Notes: generated by a model from the letters alone, not told the origin. A DNA stretch of 14,650 nucleotides from CAZBDU01 sp964490725 (GCA_964490725.1 CAZBDU010000118.1:1-14650), one strand, 5' to 3'; numbered from the stretch's first letter, positions 1 to 7,010 are shown. A program made the numbers and translations.

Positions 1-37
1 CCCCCCTGGGGGGAGTGTTGCTCCTCCCACACGACAT

Positions 38-259
38 CTATCCTGACACAGGGGGGCCGCGCTCCCAGCAGCTGATCCGCCGCCGCACCGTGGCTCGACC
101 GATGGAGCTGCGCAGCGAGCCGGGAATCTGCCATGCTCGATTGACGATCTGCCGCACCAGCGCCTCCCGTTCCCCCCAACTCAGTCTTTTGCGGTTGACC
201 AGTGGGGCGATGACCCCGAAGCGGAACAGGGCGATCTGCTCTCTCAGGTGCTCCTTCAT
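38..259 (-). pseudogene. N-terminal fragment of a DDE-type transposase
   Basis: The reading begins MKEHLREQIALFRFGVIAPL at an ATG preceded by a good GAGGAGG ribosome site six bases upstream, so this start is favoured over the ATG at 304. The block (R/K)IALFRFGVIAPLV, then a GEREALVRQI helix and a W-x-IPGS segment, is the helix-turn-helix N-terminus of large integrase-like transposases (rve/Mu-C catalytic domain, IS481-like elements). Only about 73 residues remain before a TAG. After roughly residue 58 the sequence stops looking like the family, and no DDE catalytic domain follows in the remaining 37 bases. It is therefore truncated or frameshifted, though the catalytic part could lie beyond the left edge in another frame. 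Family assignment is from memory of the motif; the exact IS family is uncertain. Confidence 0.55.
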
Positions 260-290
260 GACAGCCTCCTCATGGTTGCTGCCGTCTATC

Positions 291-644
291 CTACCCATAG
301 GCATCGTCTGCTGTCACCGCAAAGATCCGGTGGGCAGGCACGATCACGGTGGTTACCGCGCGATGGGTGAGCGAATGGGTAGCCAGGACGCGGCCCGCAC
401 GGAACAGCTCCTGAACCCGCTGCCACGCGTCGTTCATCTGCGCCTGCCGAAGGTAGCCTCGCCACCAGTACTGCTGGCGTTGCCGGCTCACCCTCTTCAG
501 CCACCGGGCGCCGGCCGCCTTCCTCAACAGGCCGATCAGGATGACCAGCCGATCGGCCCAGAACCCCCGCCAGTGCGTCTGCAGACGTGAGGTGTAGACC
601 GTGTGGCATTCCGGACACCGCCGATCGAGACAGCGGCATGACGT
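291..644 (-). pseudogene. Zinc-ribbon-like transposon accessory protein, start lost
   Basis: This frame reads C-x-C-LDRR-CPEC-HTVYTS close to its beginning, a metal-binding cysteine cluster (CRC then CPEC about six residues later). An Arg/Trp-rich basic stretch follows (QTHWRGFWADR, RKAAGARWLKR), and the frame ends HRIFAVTADDAYG. A TAG lies two codons before the first cysteines and there is no ATG or GTG upstream in frame, so the start is missing or displaced by a frameshift; the only internal start is a TTG at 527. The gene sits 31 bases upstream of the transposase fragment on the same strand, as expected for a two-gene element. The zinc-ribbon reading is seen directly; a role in transposition is inferred from position. 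I do not recognise the family by name. Confidence 0.4.
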
Positions 645-810
645 CTACGAGTTCACGATGGCCAACGAGAGGAAAAGTTGCGAACCTCTCTGGACACTAA
701 CCCCGATTGTACTTAATCGCAACAAAGTTGACGCTACCCCAGGAAGTGGCGACGATGATAGCCGATCTTGTTCTGCACACTGCCGTTCTCGCAGCCGGCA
801 GCGGGGTTAC

Positions 811-844
811 AGAAGCCTTCTGATTCGCAGATGTTGAGGCTTCT
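811..844 (-). terminator. Weak hairpin after the MalG-type permease
   Basis: AGAAGCC (838-844 on the minus strand) pairs with GGCTTCT (811-817) around a 20-base loop, beginning 7 bases after the TGA of the permease gene. No T-run follows, so this is at best a weak terminator or an mRNA 3' stabilising stem. The rest of 645-851 holds no gene. The right end of the transposable element probably lies around 660-720, but I could not define its terminal repeat. Confidence 0.25.
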
Positions 845-851
845 TGAGCAC

Positions 852-1685
852 TCAGGCTTTGATGCTTCCCTGCGTCAATCCAGATATGATCAGTTTTTGA
901 AGGAATATGAACAAGACGATAACAGGAATGCTTACCAACAGACTCGCTGCTGAGATCTGATCAAAGTATGTGTTATATTCGCCAATAAACGAGCTGATGC
1001 CGAGCGATACCACCCATTTGGATTGGTCGGTAATCATCACCCTGGCCATCAGGAATTCGTCCCAGCCCATGATGAACGAGAAGATGCCCGCTGTCGCAAT
1101 CCCGGGACCCGAAAGGGGAATTATCACGTGGAGAAGCGCCTGCAGTTGTGTGCATCCGTCTATCTGGGCAGCCTGGTCGACTTCTGATGGTATCGTGTTC
1201 AGGAAGCCCCTCAGCATCCATATGCAGAATGGCAAGCTGAACGTTGTGAAAGTGATTACTAGCCCGACAAAGGAGTTGAGAAGTTCGACTCTTTTGAATA
1301 TCAAGTAGATGGGAATGATCAGCAGTGTGCCCGGAATCATCTGCGTTACGAGTATCAAAATCTGAGTTGTCGAGCGCCCCCTAAATCGGAATCTTGATAA
1401 GGCGTATGCCGCAACCGTTGACAACGATATCGATACAACTGATGTGGCTCCCGCCACTATCAGGGTGTTTAAGATCCATCGAACTATGCTGTAGTTTGAA
1501 ATAACATCGACGTAGTTTTCTATCCTTGGACTTGATGGTATGAGAGCAGGAGGATGCGCATATATCCTCTCTCGCGGATTGATGGAACACACTGCCATCC
1601 AGTATACCGGGAACACGGCAGCAGCGCAGACTGCAACCACTAGTATCCACTGAATCACTATGCTCGTTGCTCTTTTCACTTGCAT
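852..1685 (-). CDS. Carbohydrate ABC transporter permease, MalG type
   Basis: Inner-membrane subunit of a carbohydrate-uptake ABC importer (CUT1 family). It has 277 residues, normal for the family. A first membrane segment lies at about 11-32, followed by a short periplasmic region containing the typical NP-E/I..PP.liP..p.t..NY pattern (PALIPSSPRIENYVDV, 46-61), and then five more hydrophobic segments. The cytoplasmic EAA loop that docks the ATPase is clear at about 168-190 (EVDQAAQIDGCTQLQ...IIPL). ATG 1685 follows an AGAGGCG-like ribosome site and starts 9 bases after the stop of the MalF-type gene, so the two form an operon. Substrate cannot be told from the permease. Codon use is noticeably AT-richer than in genes right of 3.46 kb. 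No binding protein or MalK-type ATPase is present nearby; MsmX-like shared ATPases often serve such systems. Confidence 0.93.
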   Translation of the reverse strand: MQVKRATSIVIQWILVVAVCAAAVFPVYWMAVCSINPRERIYAHPPALIPSSPRIENYVDVISNYSIVRWILNTLIVAGATSVVSISLSTVAAYALSRFRFRGRSTTQILILVTQMIPGTLLIIPIYLIFKRVELLNSFVGLVITFTTFSLPFCIWMLRGFLNTIPSEVDQAAQIDGCTQLQALLHVIIPLSGPGIATAGIFSFIMGWDEFLMARVMITDQSKWVVSLGISSFIGEYNTYFDQISAASLLVSIPVIVLFIFLQKLIISGLTQGSIKA

Positions 1686-1694
1686 GGCCCGCCT

Positions 1695-2585
1695 CTAGTC
1701 TTCGCGAAAAAGCATCTTCAAGTATATGACGCTGAATGTCATTGCTATCAGCAACGTAAACGTACCGATCGCTGATGCTCGCCCCATATCGAAGAATCGA
1801 AATGCTTCTTGATACGTGTTAATAATCAGGGTTTCTGTGGCACCCGCGGGCCCTCCACCGGTCATGATGAAGATAATCTCGAAACGCCGAAAACCCCACA
1901 GCACCAGCAGATTGAATAGAATGGCACTTACAGGCTTGATCCCCGGGAGTGTCACATGGCGAAACAGCTGGAAGAGGTTTGCGCCGTCGATTCTCCCCGA
2001 CTCATACAGTTCCGGTGGTATTGTCTGCAATCCGGCCAAGAGCACCACCGCCGAAATCGGCGTGAACTTCCAGATTGTCACTATCGATACTGAAAAGAGC
2101 GCCGGTATTCCCGCTGATAGCCATGCCACCCTCTGTGGGAGAATTCTTAATGCCGTAAGGAGGTAGTTGATGACCCCAAAATCATAGTCCAACATCCAGA
2201 CCCAGATTATGCAGGCCACTGCAGGTGAGATGGCCCACGGCAGGATTGCCATCGTACGTGCTACACCCCTGCCTCTGAAATTCTGGTCCAGCACCAAAGC
2301 TGCAATCAACCCGCATAAGAACGAGCCGCCTGCCATTGCACACGTGTAGATGATAGTCAGGAGTGCGGATCTCCAGAAACTCCTATCCTCAAACAACGAG
2401 AGGTAGTTGCTTATTCCGGTAAAGCGCGGTTGTTGGACACCAGACATCAGATCCAACTTGAAAAAAGATAGAATGACGGAGTATGCGATTGGGTAAAGCA
2501 GGATCAGACAGATCACAAGCATGGAGGGAGCAAGATACAGATACGGCGATAAATTCCTAGTGCGCGTGCGTATCGAAGCAGCCAC
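1695..2585 (-). CDS. Carbohydrate ABC transporter permease, MalF type
   Basis: Partner permease of the MalG-type protein downstream, forming the heterodimeric membrane channel of a CUT1 sugar importer. There are six predicted membrane segments; the first (about 17-40) begins with the family-typical PYLYLAPSMLV. The EAA loop lies at about 194-216 counted from the upstream ATG (PPELYESGRIDGANLFQ...TLPGI), and a GGGPAGATETLIINTYQEAF segment near the end is also characteristic. The ribosome site GGAGG (2593-2597) is only one base from ATG 2591 but seven from GTG 2585, so GTG is taken as the start; ATG 2591 would add two residues. A solute-binding protein gene would normally precede it; here the upstream 870 bp is non-coding. 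Confidence 0.92.
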   Translation of the reverse strand: MAASIRTRTRNLSPYLYLAPSMLVICLILLYPIAYSVILSFFKLDLMSGVQQPRFTGISNYLSLFEDRSFWRSALLTIIYTCAMAGGSFLCGLIAALVLDQNFRGRGVARTMAILPWAISPAVACIIWVWMLDYDFGVINYLLTALRILPQRVAWLSAGIPALFSVSIVTIWKFTPISAVVLLAGLQTIPPELYESGRIDGANLFQLFRHVTLPGIKPVSAILFNLLVLWGFRRFEIIFIMTGGGPAGATETLIINTYQEAFRFFDMGRASAIGTFTLLIAMTFSVIYLKMLFRED

Positions 2586-2591
2586 AGTCAT

Positions 2592-3461
2592 CCCTCCAGT
2601 TCTGACGCGCGGTTGGGATTAGTCTGGGAGTTGGCAAGAAGCTCAAGAAGCTTCATGATTATGCGCGGTCAACCTGCTCGCGTCCGAGCACGGGTGTGAG
2701 CGTGATCCGATTGCAGAAGATCGCGATCTGCTCGACAGCGGTTCGTCGCCTGACTTTCCGAATTGCGTTTCTTCCGCTCTATGTTGATAATGTGGCAAAA
2801 GACTGTCAAGTCATGTATCGTTCCTCCTTCGGTGCCCCTGCCGATGTCGCAGCCCGATCGCTGGATATCGTTGTTAAGTGCAACGGCCAAGCAGTGGTTT
2901 CAGGTTTATGGATCAAGGGTGTCCCGTTTGCCCCCGATTCACAATCTTAGTCGCTTTCGCATCAGTGCGTGCCTCCTGGTGAGTCTGCTCGTTCTTCTCT
3001 CCGCACCGATTCTTTGGGGAAGGGCCGTTCTCATTAAATCCTGTATCCGGGGTCAGTGCACCATGCCTTTCGACCTACGTACTCTGAGGGCCATCCATGG
3101 CGAGTCTTCTCAGAACACCAAGGTTAGGGGCAACACAATAGGAAATACAACTCAGATATTGTCATTCTTGTGACTTGACTATACATTTCTTGCTGTGTTG
3201 GGTCTTACAGGGCGAGAACCAACGTATTTCCCAGTGGGTAGCCATGCGGCGGCAATGCCGTCTTGCCACTACAGCACGAGGTCCTCGCGACAAGCTCGCC
3301 TCAGCCGAGCAGGCTCGTCCTGGCGGCGGGCGTGAATTGCAGAAAGGTGCTCCGCTCAGCGTCCTGGGGGGGCCGGTCTATTCATTCCATCATTATGGCC
3401 GGCAGGATGCGTCCAAGCCATGGACTGTTGCGTCACCTGCCTATGTTGAGGCGCGCAGTTG
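2592..3461. other. 870-bp region with no credible gene
   Basis: No frame on either strand gives a recognisable protein. The minus strand contains two strong Shine-Dalgarno-like sites followed by aborted frames: AGGAGG (2972-2977) before ATG 2962 with a stop after seven codons, and GGAGG (2823-2827) before ATG 2814 with a stop after two codons. A plus-strand hydrophobic stretch near 2950-3035 has no good start. The region is too short to hold an intact sugar-binding protein (usually 400 or more residues). It is intermediate in composition between the AT-richer transporter genes and the GC-rich cassette, so it may be a decayed gene start plus the boundary of the island. Confidence 0.5.
2635..2652. 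repeat. 9-bp direct repeat upstream of the permease pair
   Basis: CAAGAAGCT occurs twice in tandem (2635-2643, 2644-2652), and the second copy runs into the palindrome GAAGCTTC (2647-2654). It lies about 45 bases before the MalF-type start, where an operator could sit. No convincing promoter pair was found with it, so a regulatory role is only a possibility. Confidence 0.3.
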
Positions 3462-4403
3462 CTACTTCATATCAGCCTTGCTGCGGGATATCCCCGGGAT
3501 CAGTGTCTGGGTGCTGACCACCCCGGGGATGCGACGGATCTTCTCCTGGACGTAGCGGCTTATGACCTCCGCGTCGGAGGAGACTAGGTCGCGGGTCAGG
3601 GCAACCTTGACGATCACGTCGATGCTCCCATGCACCGAGTGCACTTCCCTCACCTCTTCCAAGGCAAAGAGCCGGTCCAGGATCTGGGCCTCGCGTCGTG
3701 CAGCGATGTTCATCAGCACGAACACGGTGATCTCCCGCAGCATCTCGGGATACGCGCCTTCCTTCATGCTCTTCATAGTTGCTCTGAACTCCTCCATGTT
3801 CCGGCTCATTTCGCCTTCTATGGCGGAGCCGCACGAGCACAGGTGATCCCGCTCCCACCGGTGGGAGGTGACGTGGGCGTACAGGTCGGCAGTGGTACGG
3901 CCGGGGAACGATTCCAGGAGTCCGGCCGTCTCGATCATCCGCTCTAGGGGTCGGTAGATGCTCTCGTGCCAGTCAGCCGCCGCCTCCGGCAGGGTTACCG
4001 CATCGCCGGACTCCGACTCCAGATAGCTGCGATGGCATGCGATCTGCCCCACGAGGTGCGCGTACTGCCCAGGCTCGGTGACGAAGAGCGAGTCCGGCAG
4101 GCCGGTCAGCTCAAGCAAGTCACTCCGCTCGCGATAGAGAGCGTCTTCCGCGCTGTCCGCGGCGGGGAGGAACTCCACAACCCGGGCATTGATCTCCCGA
4201 AAGCCAAGAGCCTTGGCCGCGGCGATGCGGTGATTGCCGTCCACCACGAAGTACTGGTCTTTGATGCGGTACAGGTCCACCGGCGGCAGGGGTCTGCCCT
4301 GCTCCATCGCACGCTGGGTGGCCAGGAGCCGCTCCCGCGGACGGTCCCGCTTCAGCCGGAAGCGGCTGTCGAAGTCCCGGCGCAGAGCCCCGCGGTCAGC
4401 CAC
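3462..4403 (-). CDS. ParB/Srx-like domain fused to Lrp/AsnC RAM ligand domain
   Basis: The start is GTG 4403, set by AGGAGG six bases upstream and an 8-base overlap (GTGGCTGA) with the phosphoesterase stop; a TTG at 4424 is possible but less likely. The protein has 313 residues. Residues about 37-78 match a ParB/sulfiredoxin-like fold: PPVDLYRIKDQYFVVDGNHR followed by IAAAKALGF, with the VDGNHR motif (54-59) in the place of the ParB nucleotide-binding box. Residues about 95-220 are mainly helical with a C-x-C pair at 189-191. Residues about 224-303 resemble the Lrp/AsnC regulator effector domain (RAM): ITVFVLMNI, then EVREVHSVHGSIDVIVKV, then IPGVVSTQTLI. There is no helix-turn-helix. The role is unknown; a ligand-gated sensor or regulator of the cassette is inferred. 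It is the last gene of the cassette and no terminator was seen after it. Confidence 0.8.
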   Translation of the reverse strand: MADRGALRRDFDSRFRLKRDRPRERLLATQRAMEQGRPLPPVDLYRIKDQYFVVDGNHRIAAAKALGFREINARVVEFLPAADSAEDALYRERSDLLELTGLPDSLFVTEPGQYAHLVGQIACHRSYLESESGDAVTLPEAAADWHESIYRPLERMIETAGLLESFPGRTTADLYAHVTSHRWERDHLCSCGSAIEGEMSRNMEEFRATMKSMKEGAYPEMLREITVFVLMNIAARREAQILDRLFALEEVREVHSVHGSIDVIVKVALTRDLVSSDAEVISRYVQEKIRRIPGVVSTQTLIPGISRSKADMK

Positions 4404-5013
4404 GGCCGGCCTCCTGGATCTCAAAGAGGTAGTACCCCGAGCAGTTGACCACCTTCGTGCTGTCCACGTCGCTTATCCGCTCCCCGGGTGTCGGGAATAC
4501 CCCGTGGATGTGTCCATGCAGGAAGTACCGCGGTCGGTAGCGCTCGATGAGCGCATGGAAGGCCTGGAACCCGCGATGGCAGGGGTCCTCCGCATCCCGG
4601 ACGCCTCGGGGGGCGGCGTGGGCGATGGCGATGTCCAGGCCTCCCCGCCGACGCGCGGCTGGGCCCAGCCCTCTGACGACGCGGCGCATCTGAGACTCGG
4701 TGTATTGGAAGGGGCCGCCGTTGTACCAGTGGCAGCCCTCCAGGCCGCCGATACAGATCCCGTTGAGGGAGACCACCCGGCCGTGGATGTCGGTGCACCC
4801 CGGCGGGGAATCGGCGCGCAGAAGGAGGTCGTGGTTCCCCCGCACGTAGAACAGCGGCGCGCCGAAGGCCCGTACCAGGGAGGCCAGGTAGTCCTGCGGC
4901 AGGTCGCCGCAGGACAGGATCAGTTCCACCCCGGCGAAGCGCCCCCTGCCGGGAAGCTCGCTGGCCAGGGGGGTTCGGTAGTCGGCTACCGCCAGGATCT
5001 TCACGGTTCCCAT
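4396..5013 (-). CDS. Calcineurin-like metallophosphoesterase
   Basis: A soluble two-metal phosphoesterase of about 205 residues. Visible family motifs are GD (36-37, SCGDLP), GNHD (59-62), the AHAAPRG histidine (132) and the C-terminal HGHIHG (166-171). The first motif, usually D-x-H, reads D-Y-R (11-13). A GGPFQYTE segment follows W96 and probably shapes the substrate pocket. The start is taken as ATG 5013 (MGTVKILAVADYR); GTG 5004 is an alternative and would overlap by GTGA the stop of a short upstream frame. Neither has a strong ribosome site. The stop overlaps the ParB-RAM gene by 8 bases, implying coupled translation. The substrate is unknown; the nucleoside hydrolase two genes upstream makes a nucleotide-type phosphoester plausible, as inference only. 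Confidence 0.85.
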   Translation of the reverse strand: MGTVKILAVADYRTPLASELPGRGRFAGVELILSCGDLPQDYLASLVRAFGAPLFYVRGNHDLLLRADSPPGCTDIHGRVVSLNGICIGGLEGCHWYNGGPFQYTESQMRRVVRGLGPAARRRGGLDIAIAHAAPRGVRDAEDPCHRGFQAFHALIERYRPRYFLHGHIHGVFPTPGERISDVDSTKVVNCSGYYLFEIQEAGRG

Positions 5014-5204
5014 CGCCCGGCGACTCGCCTGGCGGCCGGTTGGGTCGGGGTCAGCGCCGGCTGCAGCTTCCAGACCATGGCCGCCCGAGTGGTGACCAGC
5101 GTGACCAGCACCGGCAGGTCGAGGGCGCAAGAGCGGTGCTTCGCCGCTGCCCCTAGCAGAGCGGGCAGCACTCTGGAGCCGAGCCGGCAGGAGAAGGGGA
5201 TCAC
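5001..5204 (-). CDS. Possible 67-residue ORF of unknown function
   Basis: An open frame starting at GTG 5204 (MIPFSCRLGSRVLPALLG) ends RRVAGRWEP at a TGA that overlaps GTG 5004 of the phosphoesterase as GTGA, the same junction used elsewhere in this window (6157-6160, 12118-12121, 13963-13966). It has a hydrophobic middle (LDLPVLVTLVTTRAAMVW) and no ribosome site. I recognise no family. The overlap may be chance, in which case the 280 bp between the hydrolase and the phosphoesterase is untranslated. Confidence 0.2.
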   Translation of the reverse strand: MIPFSCRLGSRVLPALLGAAAKHRSCALDLPVLVTLVTTRAAMVWKLQPALTPTQPAARRVAGRWEP

Positions 5205-5293
5205 CAGCGAGTGGACGCCCGGGCTTGTCCCGGACAGAAGCCTCGGGGCCAGGGCGGGCCCCAGCCCGCGGGAAGGGGAGAGGGGAGAGCCGC

Positions 5294-6160
5294 TCACAGC
5301 CTGCGCCCGGCCCCCTCCCAGGCGGTGAACAGCAGCGACCGCAGGCGCTCGGGGTCGGTGATGCGCTCCGGCACGTCCACCTCCGTGCCGGAGCCCGGGC
5401 GCAGCAGCCCCTCCGCCAGGTCCACCGGGGTAGAGCCCAGGCTCATGGGGTGATGGACGAACAGATCGGGCTCCACCAGGCAGAGGGCGGCCACTGCGTC
5501 CCAGGGATAGAGGCGGGAAACCCCAAGCTTCTGCTCCATCCAACCCAGCCAGGCGCGGAGGGTGTGCTCCAGGTAGAGGGCCAGGGGCGGAGAGCACTGC
5601 CGGAAGAACTCGTCCAGGTGCTCCCGCGCCAGCGGCGCCTGGAGGCAGAGGTTCCCGGTCACCACCGTGGCCCGGCAGCCGGAGCTCAGGGCGCGGTGCG
5701 CGGCCTCCGCATCGGCGGAGAAGTTGAGCTCCGCCATCTCCCGCCCGTCGATGCGCAGGGGCCGGGTGACCCCGCCCATGAAGACCATCCGGGCCAGGTT
5801 GTGGAAGAACTGCGGGTCCCGGTCCGCGGCTCCCGCCAGGTTGGTGGTGGAGCCGGTAGCCAGCAGGGCCACCTGGCCAGGGTTCGCGGCGGCGGCCTGC
5901 GCCAGGAAGGCGGCGGCGGCGCTGTCCCGTCCCTCCGGCGAGTCCGCGCCCGGGAAGGCGGGAATCTCCTGATGGCCCAGCTCCTGAAGCACCCGCAGCA
6001 GGGTGGGGTGGACCTCCTCAATGGTGCTGTTGCCGAAGGTGCTGGTGACCCCCAGCAGCTCCACCTCCGGCCGGCCCAGCAGCGCCATCAAGGCCAGCCC
6101 GTCGTCCACGTCCTTGCCGGGAAGGCCCATGGTGATGTCGCAGTCCAGGATCACCTTCAC
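5294..6160 (-). CDS. Nucleoside hydrolase family protein (IUNH type)
   Basis: The family cleaves the N-glycosidic bond of nucleosides to base plus ribose using a Ca2+-bound aspartate cluster. The protein has 288 residues, slightly short of the usual 300-330. The N-terminal calcium motif is present in the long form, LDCDITMGLPGKDVDDGLAL (D6, D8, D17, D19, D20). ATGSTTNLAGA (101-111) corresponds to the LGPLTN segment, and ELNFSADAEAA (144-154) to the conserved Asn region. PWDAVA (219-224) supplies the late calcium aspartate D221, but the catalytic histidine normally just before it is a tryptophan. GTG 6160 is chosen because its GTGA overlaps the stop of the ABC ATPase, with GAGGAGG about ten bases upstream. 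Given the missing His, the substrate may not be inosine or uridine; a ribosyl-conjugate or tRNA-modification nucleoside is possible. Confidence 0.88.
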   Translation of the reverse strand: MKVILDCDITMGLPGKDVDDGLALMALLGRPEVELLGVTSTFGNSTIEEVHPTLLRVLQELGHQEIPAFPGADSPEGRDSAAAAFLAQAAAANPGQVALLATGSTTNLAGAADRDPQFFHNLARMVFMGGVTRPLRIDGREMAELNFSADAEAAHRALSSGCRATVVTGNLCLQAPLAREHLDEFFRQCSPPLALYLEHTLRAWLGWMEQKLGVSRLYPWDAVAALCLVEPDLFVHHPMSLGSTPVDLAEGLLRPGSGTEVDVPERITDPERLRSLLFTAWEGAGRRL

Positions 6161-6972
6161 GGCCCCAGGTCCTCCTCGGAGCCGAACCGTTCCAGCAGGA
6201 GCCTGCGGTAGAGGCTCTCCTTGCGCTTCAGCATGGTGAAGGGCACCTGATAGGCGGTCTCCACGTTCTCCCGGGTGAACAGCTCCTGCGTTGGTCCCAG
6301 AACCGGCGGTGAGTCCTTGTGGAACAGCAGCAGGTGGTCCGAGAAGCGCCGGGAGATGTCCAGCTCGTGCACGGAGTAGTAGATGCTGATCCCCTCCCGG
6401 TGAGCGTAGTCCACCAGGAAGCGCATGATCTTCTCCTTCTGGTGATCCTCCAGGGCGAAGATGGGCTCGTCCATCATCACGATCCGCGAGCCGTACAGCA
6501 GGCTGAAGGCCACGATCACCCGCTGCAGGTCCCCCTTGCTCAGCTCCTGGGTTCGCTTGCCCAGCGCCTTGTCCAGCTCGCACACCTTCACCAGGGTGGA
6601 GATGAGCTGCGGGTCCTGCCGCTCGTGGAAGCCGTTCTGGTACACGTAGTCCAGCAGCTTCCCGACGCTGCCCTCGGTCTCGAACTCCATGTTCTGGTAG
6701 ATGAAGGAGACGTGCCGCTGGCGTCCCCTCTCCTCCTGGAGGCTGCGGGTGTCCAGGCCGTGCAGGTACACCGTGCCCTCCACTGGGTGCACCAGCCCCG
6801 CCGCCAGCAGGAGCAGGGTGCTCTTGCCCGTCCCGTTCTGCCCCGCCAGGCTCATCACCCCGGCGGGCAGGTCCAGGCTCAGCCTGTTGAAGACCAGGGT
6901 GGTGCTCTCGGGATAGTAGAAGGAGACCTCCTGGAAGCTCACCTCCGGCTGGCGGTGCTGATCGTGCGGCAT
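6157..6972 (-). CDS. Stand-alone ABC ATPase
   Basis: A 271-residue single nucleotide-binding domain. Walker A GQNGTGKST is at 44-52, Q-loop Gln 93 is in FIYQN, the signature is the degenerate ELSKGDLQR (143-151) instead of LSGGQ, Walker B is RIVMMDEP (163-170), and the switch histidine is H202 in YYSVHELD. All catalytic residues are present, so it should hydrolyse ATP. The C-terminal tail (about 225-271) is Arg/Glu-rich and not a MalK-like TOBE domain, so it is unlikely to energise the MalF/MalG pair at 852-2585. No permease is adjacent. It heads the cassette with the nucleoside hydrolase (GTGA overlap). It could power an unlinked membrane partner (cobalamin/siderophore or ECF type) or act as a soluble ABC protein. 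ATG 6972 lies just downstream of a promoter. Confidence 0.9.
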   Translation of the reverse strand: MPHDQHRQPEVSFQEVSFYYPESTTLVFNRLSLDLPAGVMSLAGQNGTGKSTLLLLAAGLVHPVEGTVYLHGLDTRSLQEERGRQRHVSFIYQNMEFETEGSVGKLLDYVYQNGFHERQDPQLISTLVKVCELDKALGKRTQELSKGDLQRVIVAFSLLYGSRIVMMDEPIFALEDHQKEKIMRFLVDYAHREGISIYYSVHELDISRRFSDHLLLFHKDSPPVLGPTQELFTRENVETAYQVPFTMLKRKESLYRRLLLERFGSEEDLGP

Positions 6973-6981
6973 GACAGCTTC

Positions 6982-7010
6982 AATGTAGGGCAGTTCGCCC
7001 CTTTGGGCAA
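6982..7010 (-). promoter_or_regulatory. Promoter of the ABC ATPase cassette
   Basis: On the minus strand TTGCCC (7005-7010), a 17-base spacer and TACATT (6982-6987) form a -35/-10 pair. Nine bases separate the -10 box from ATG 6972, so the transcript would begin within a few bases of the start codon and lack a Shine-Dalgarno site. This would drive 6972 down to 3462. Strength and use are unproven. Confidence 0.5.

Noticed and set aside
1..13. CCCCCC-T-GGGGGG palindrome at the window edge
   Set aside because: Short, at the sequence end, and without flanking context to call it a terminator or element end.
2669..2890. Minus-strand 73-codon frame upstream of the permeases
   Set aside because: No ribosome site and no domain; does not resemble a binding protein or regulator.
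2763..3173. Plus-strand frame with a signal-peptide-like stretch (ACLLVSLLVLLSAPILWG)
   Set aside because: No ribosome site, hydrophobic part lies mid-frame, flanking residues look random, no homology recognised.
5254..5269. Perfect 6-bp hairpin (GCGGGC/GCCCGC) as terminator after the nucleoside hydrolase
   Set aside because: No T-run follows and the downstream genes appear to belong to the same cassette; such stems arise easily at this GC.
6157..6972. ATPase as the missing MalK partner of the MalF/MalG permeases
   Set aside because: Too short, lacks the C-terminal TOBE/regulatory domain, degenerate signature, and sits in a different cassette with different composition.
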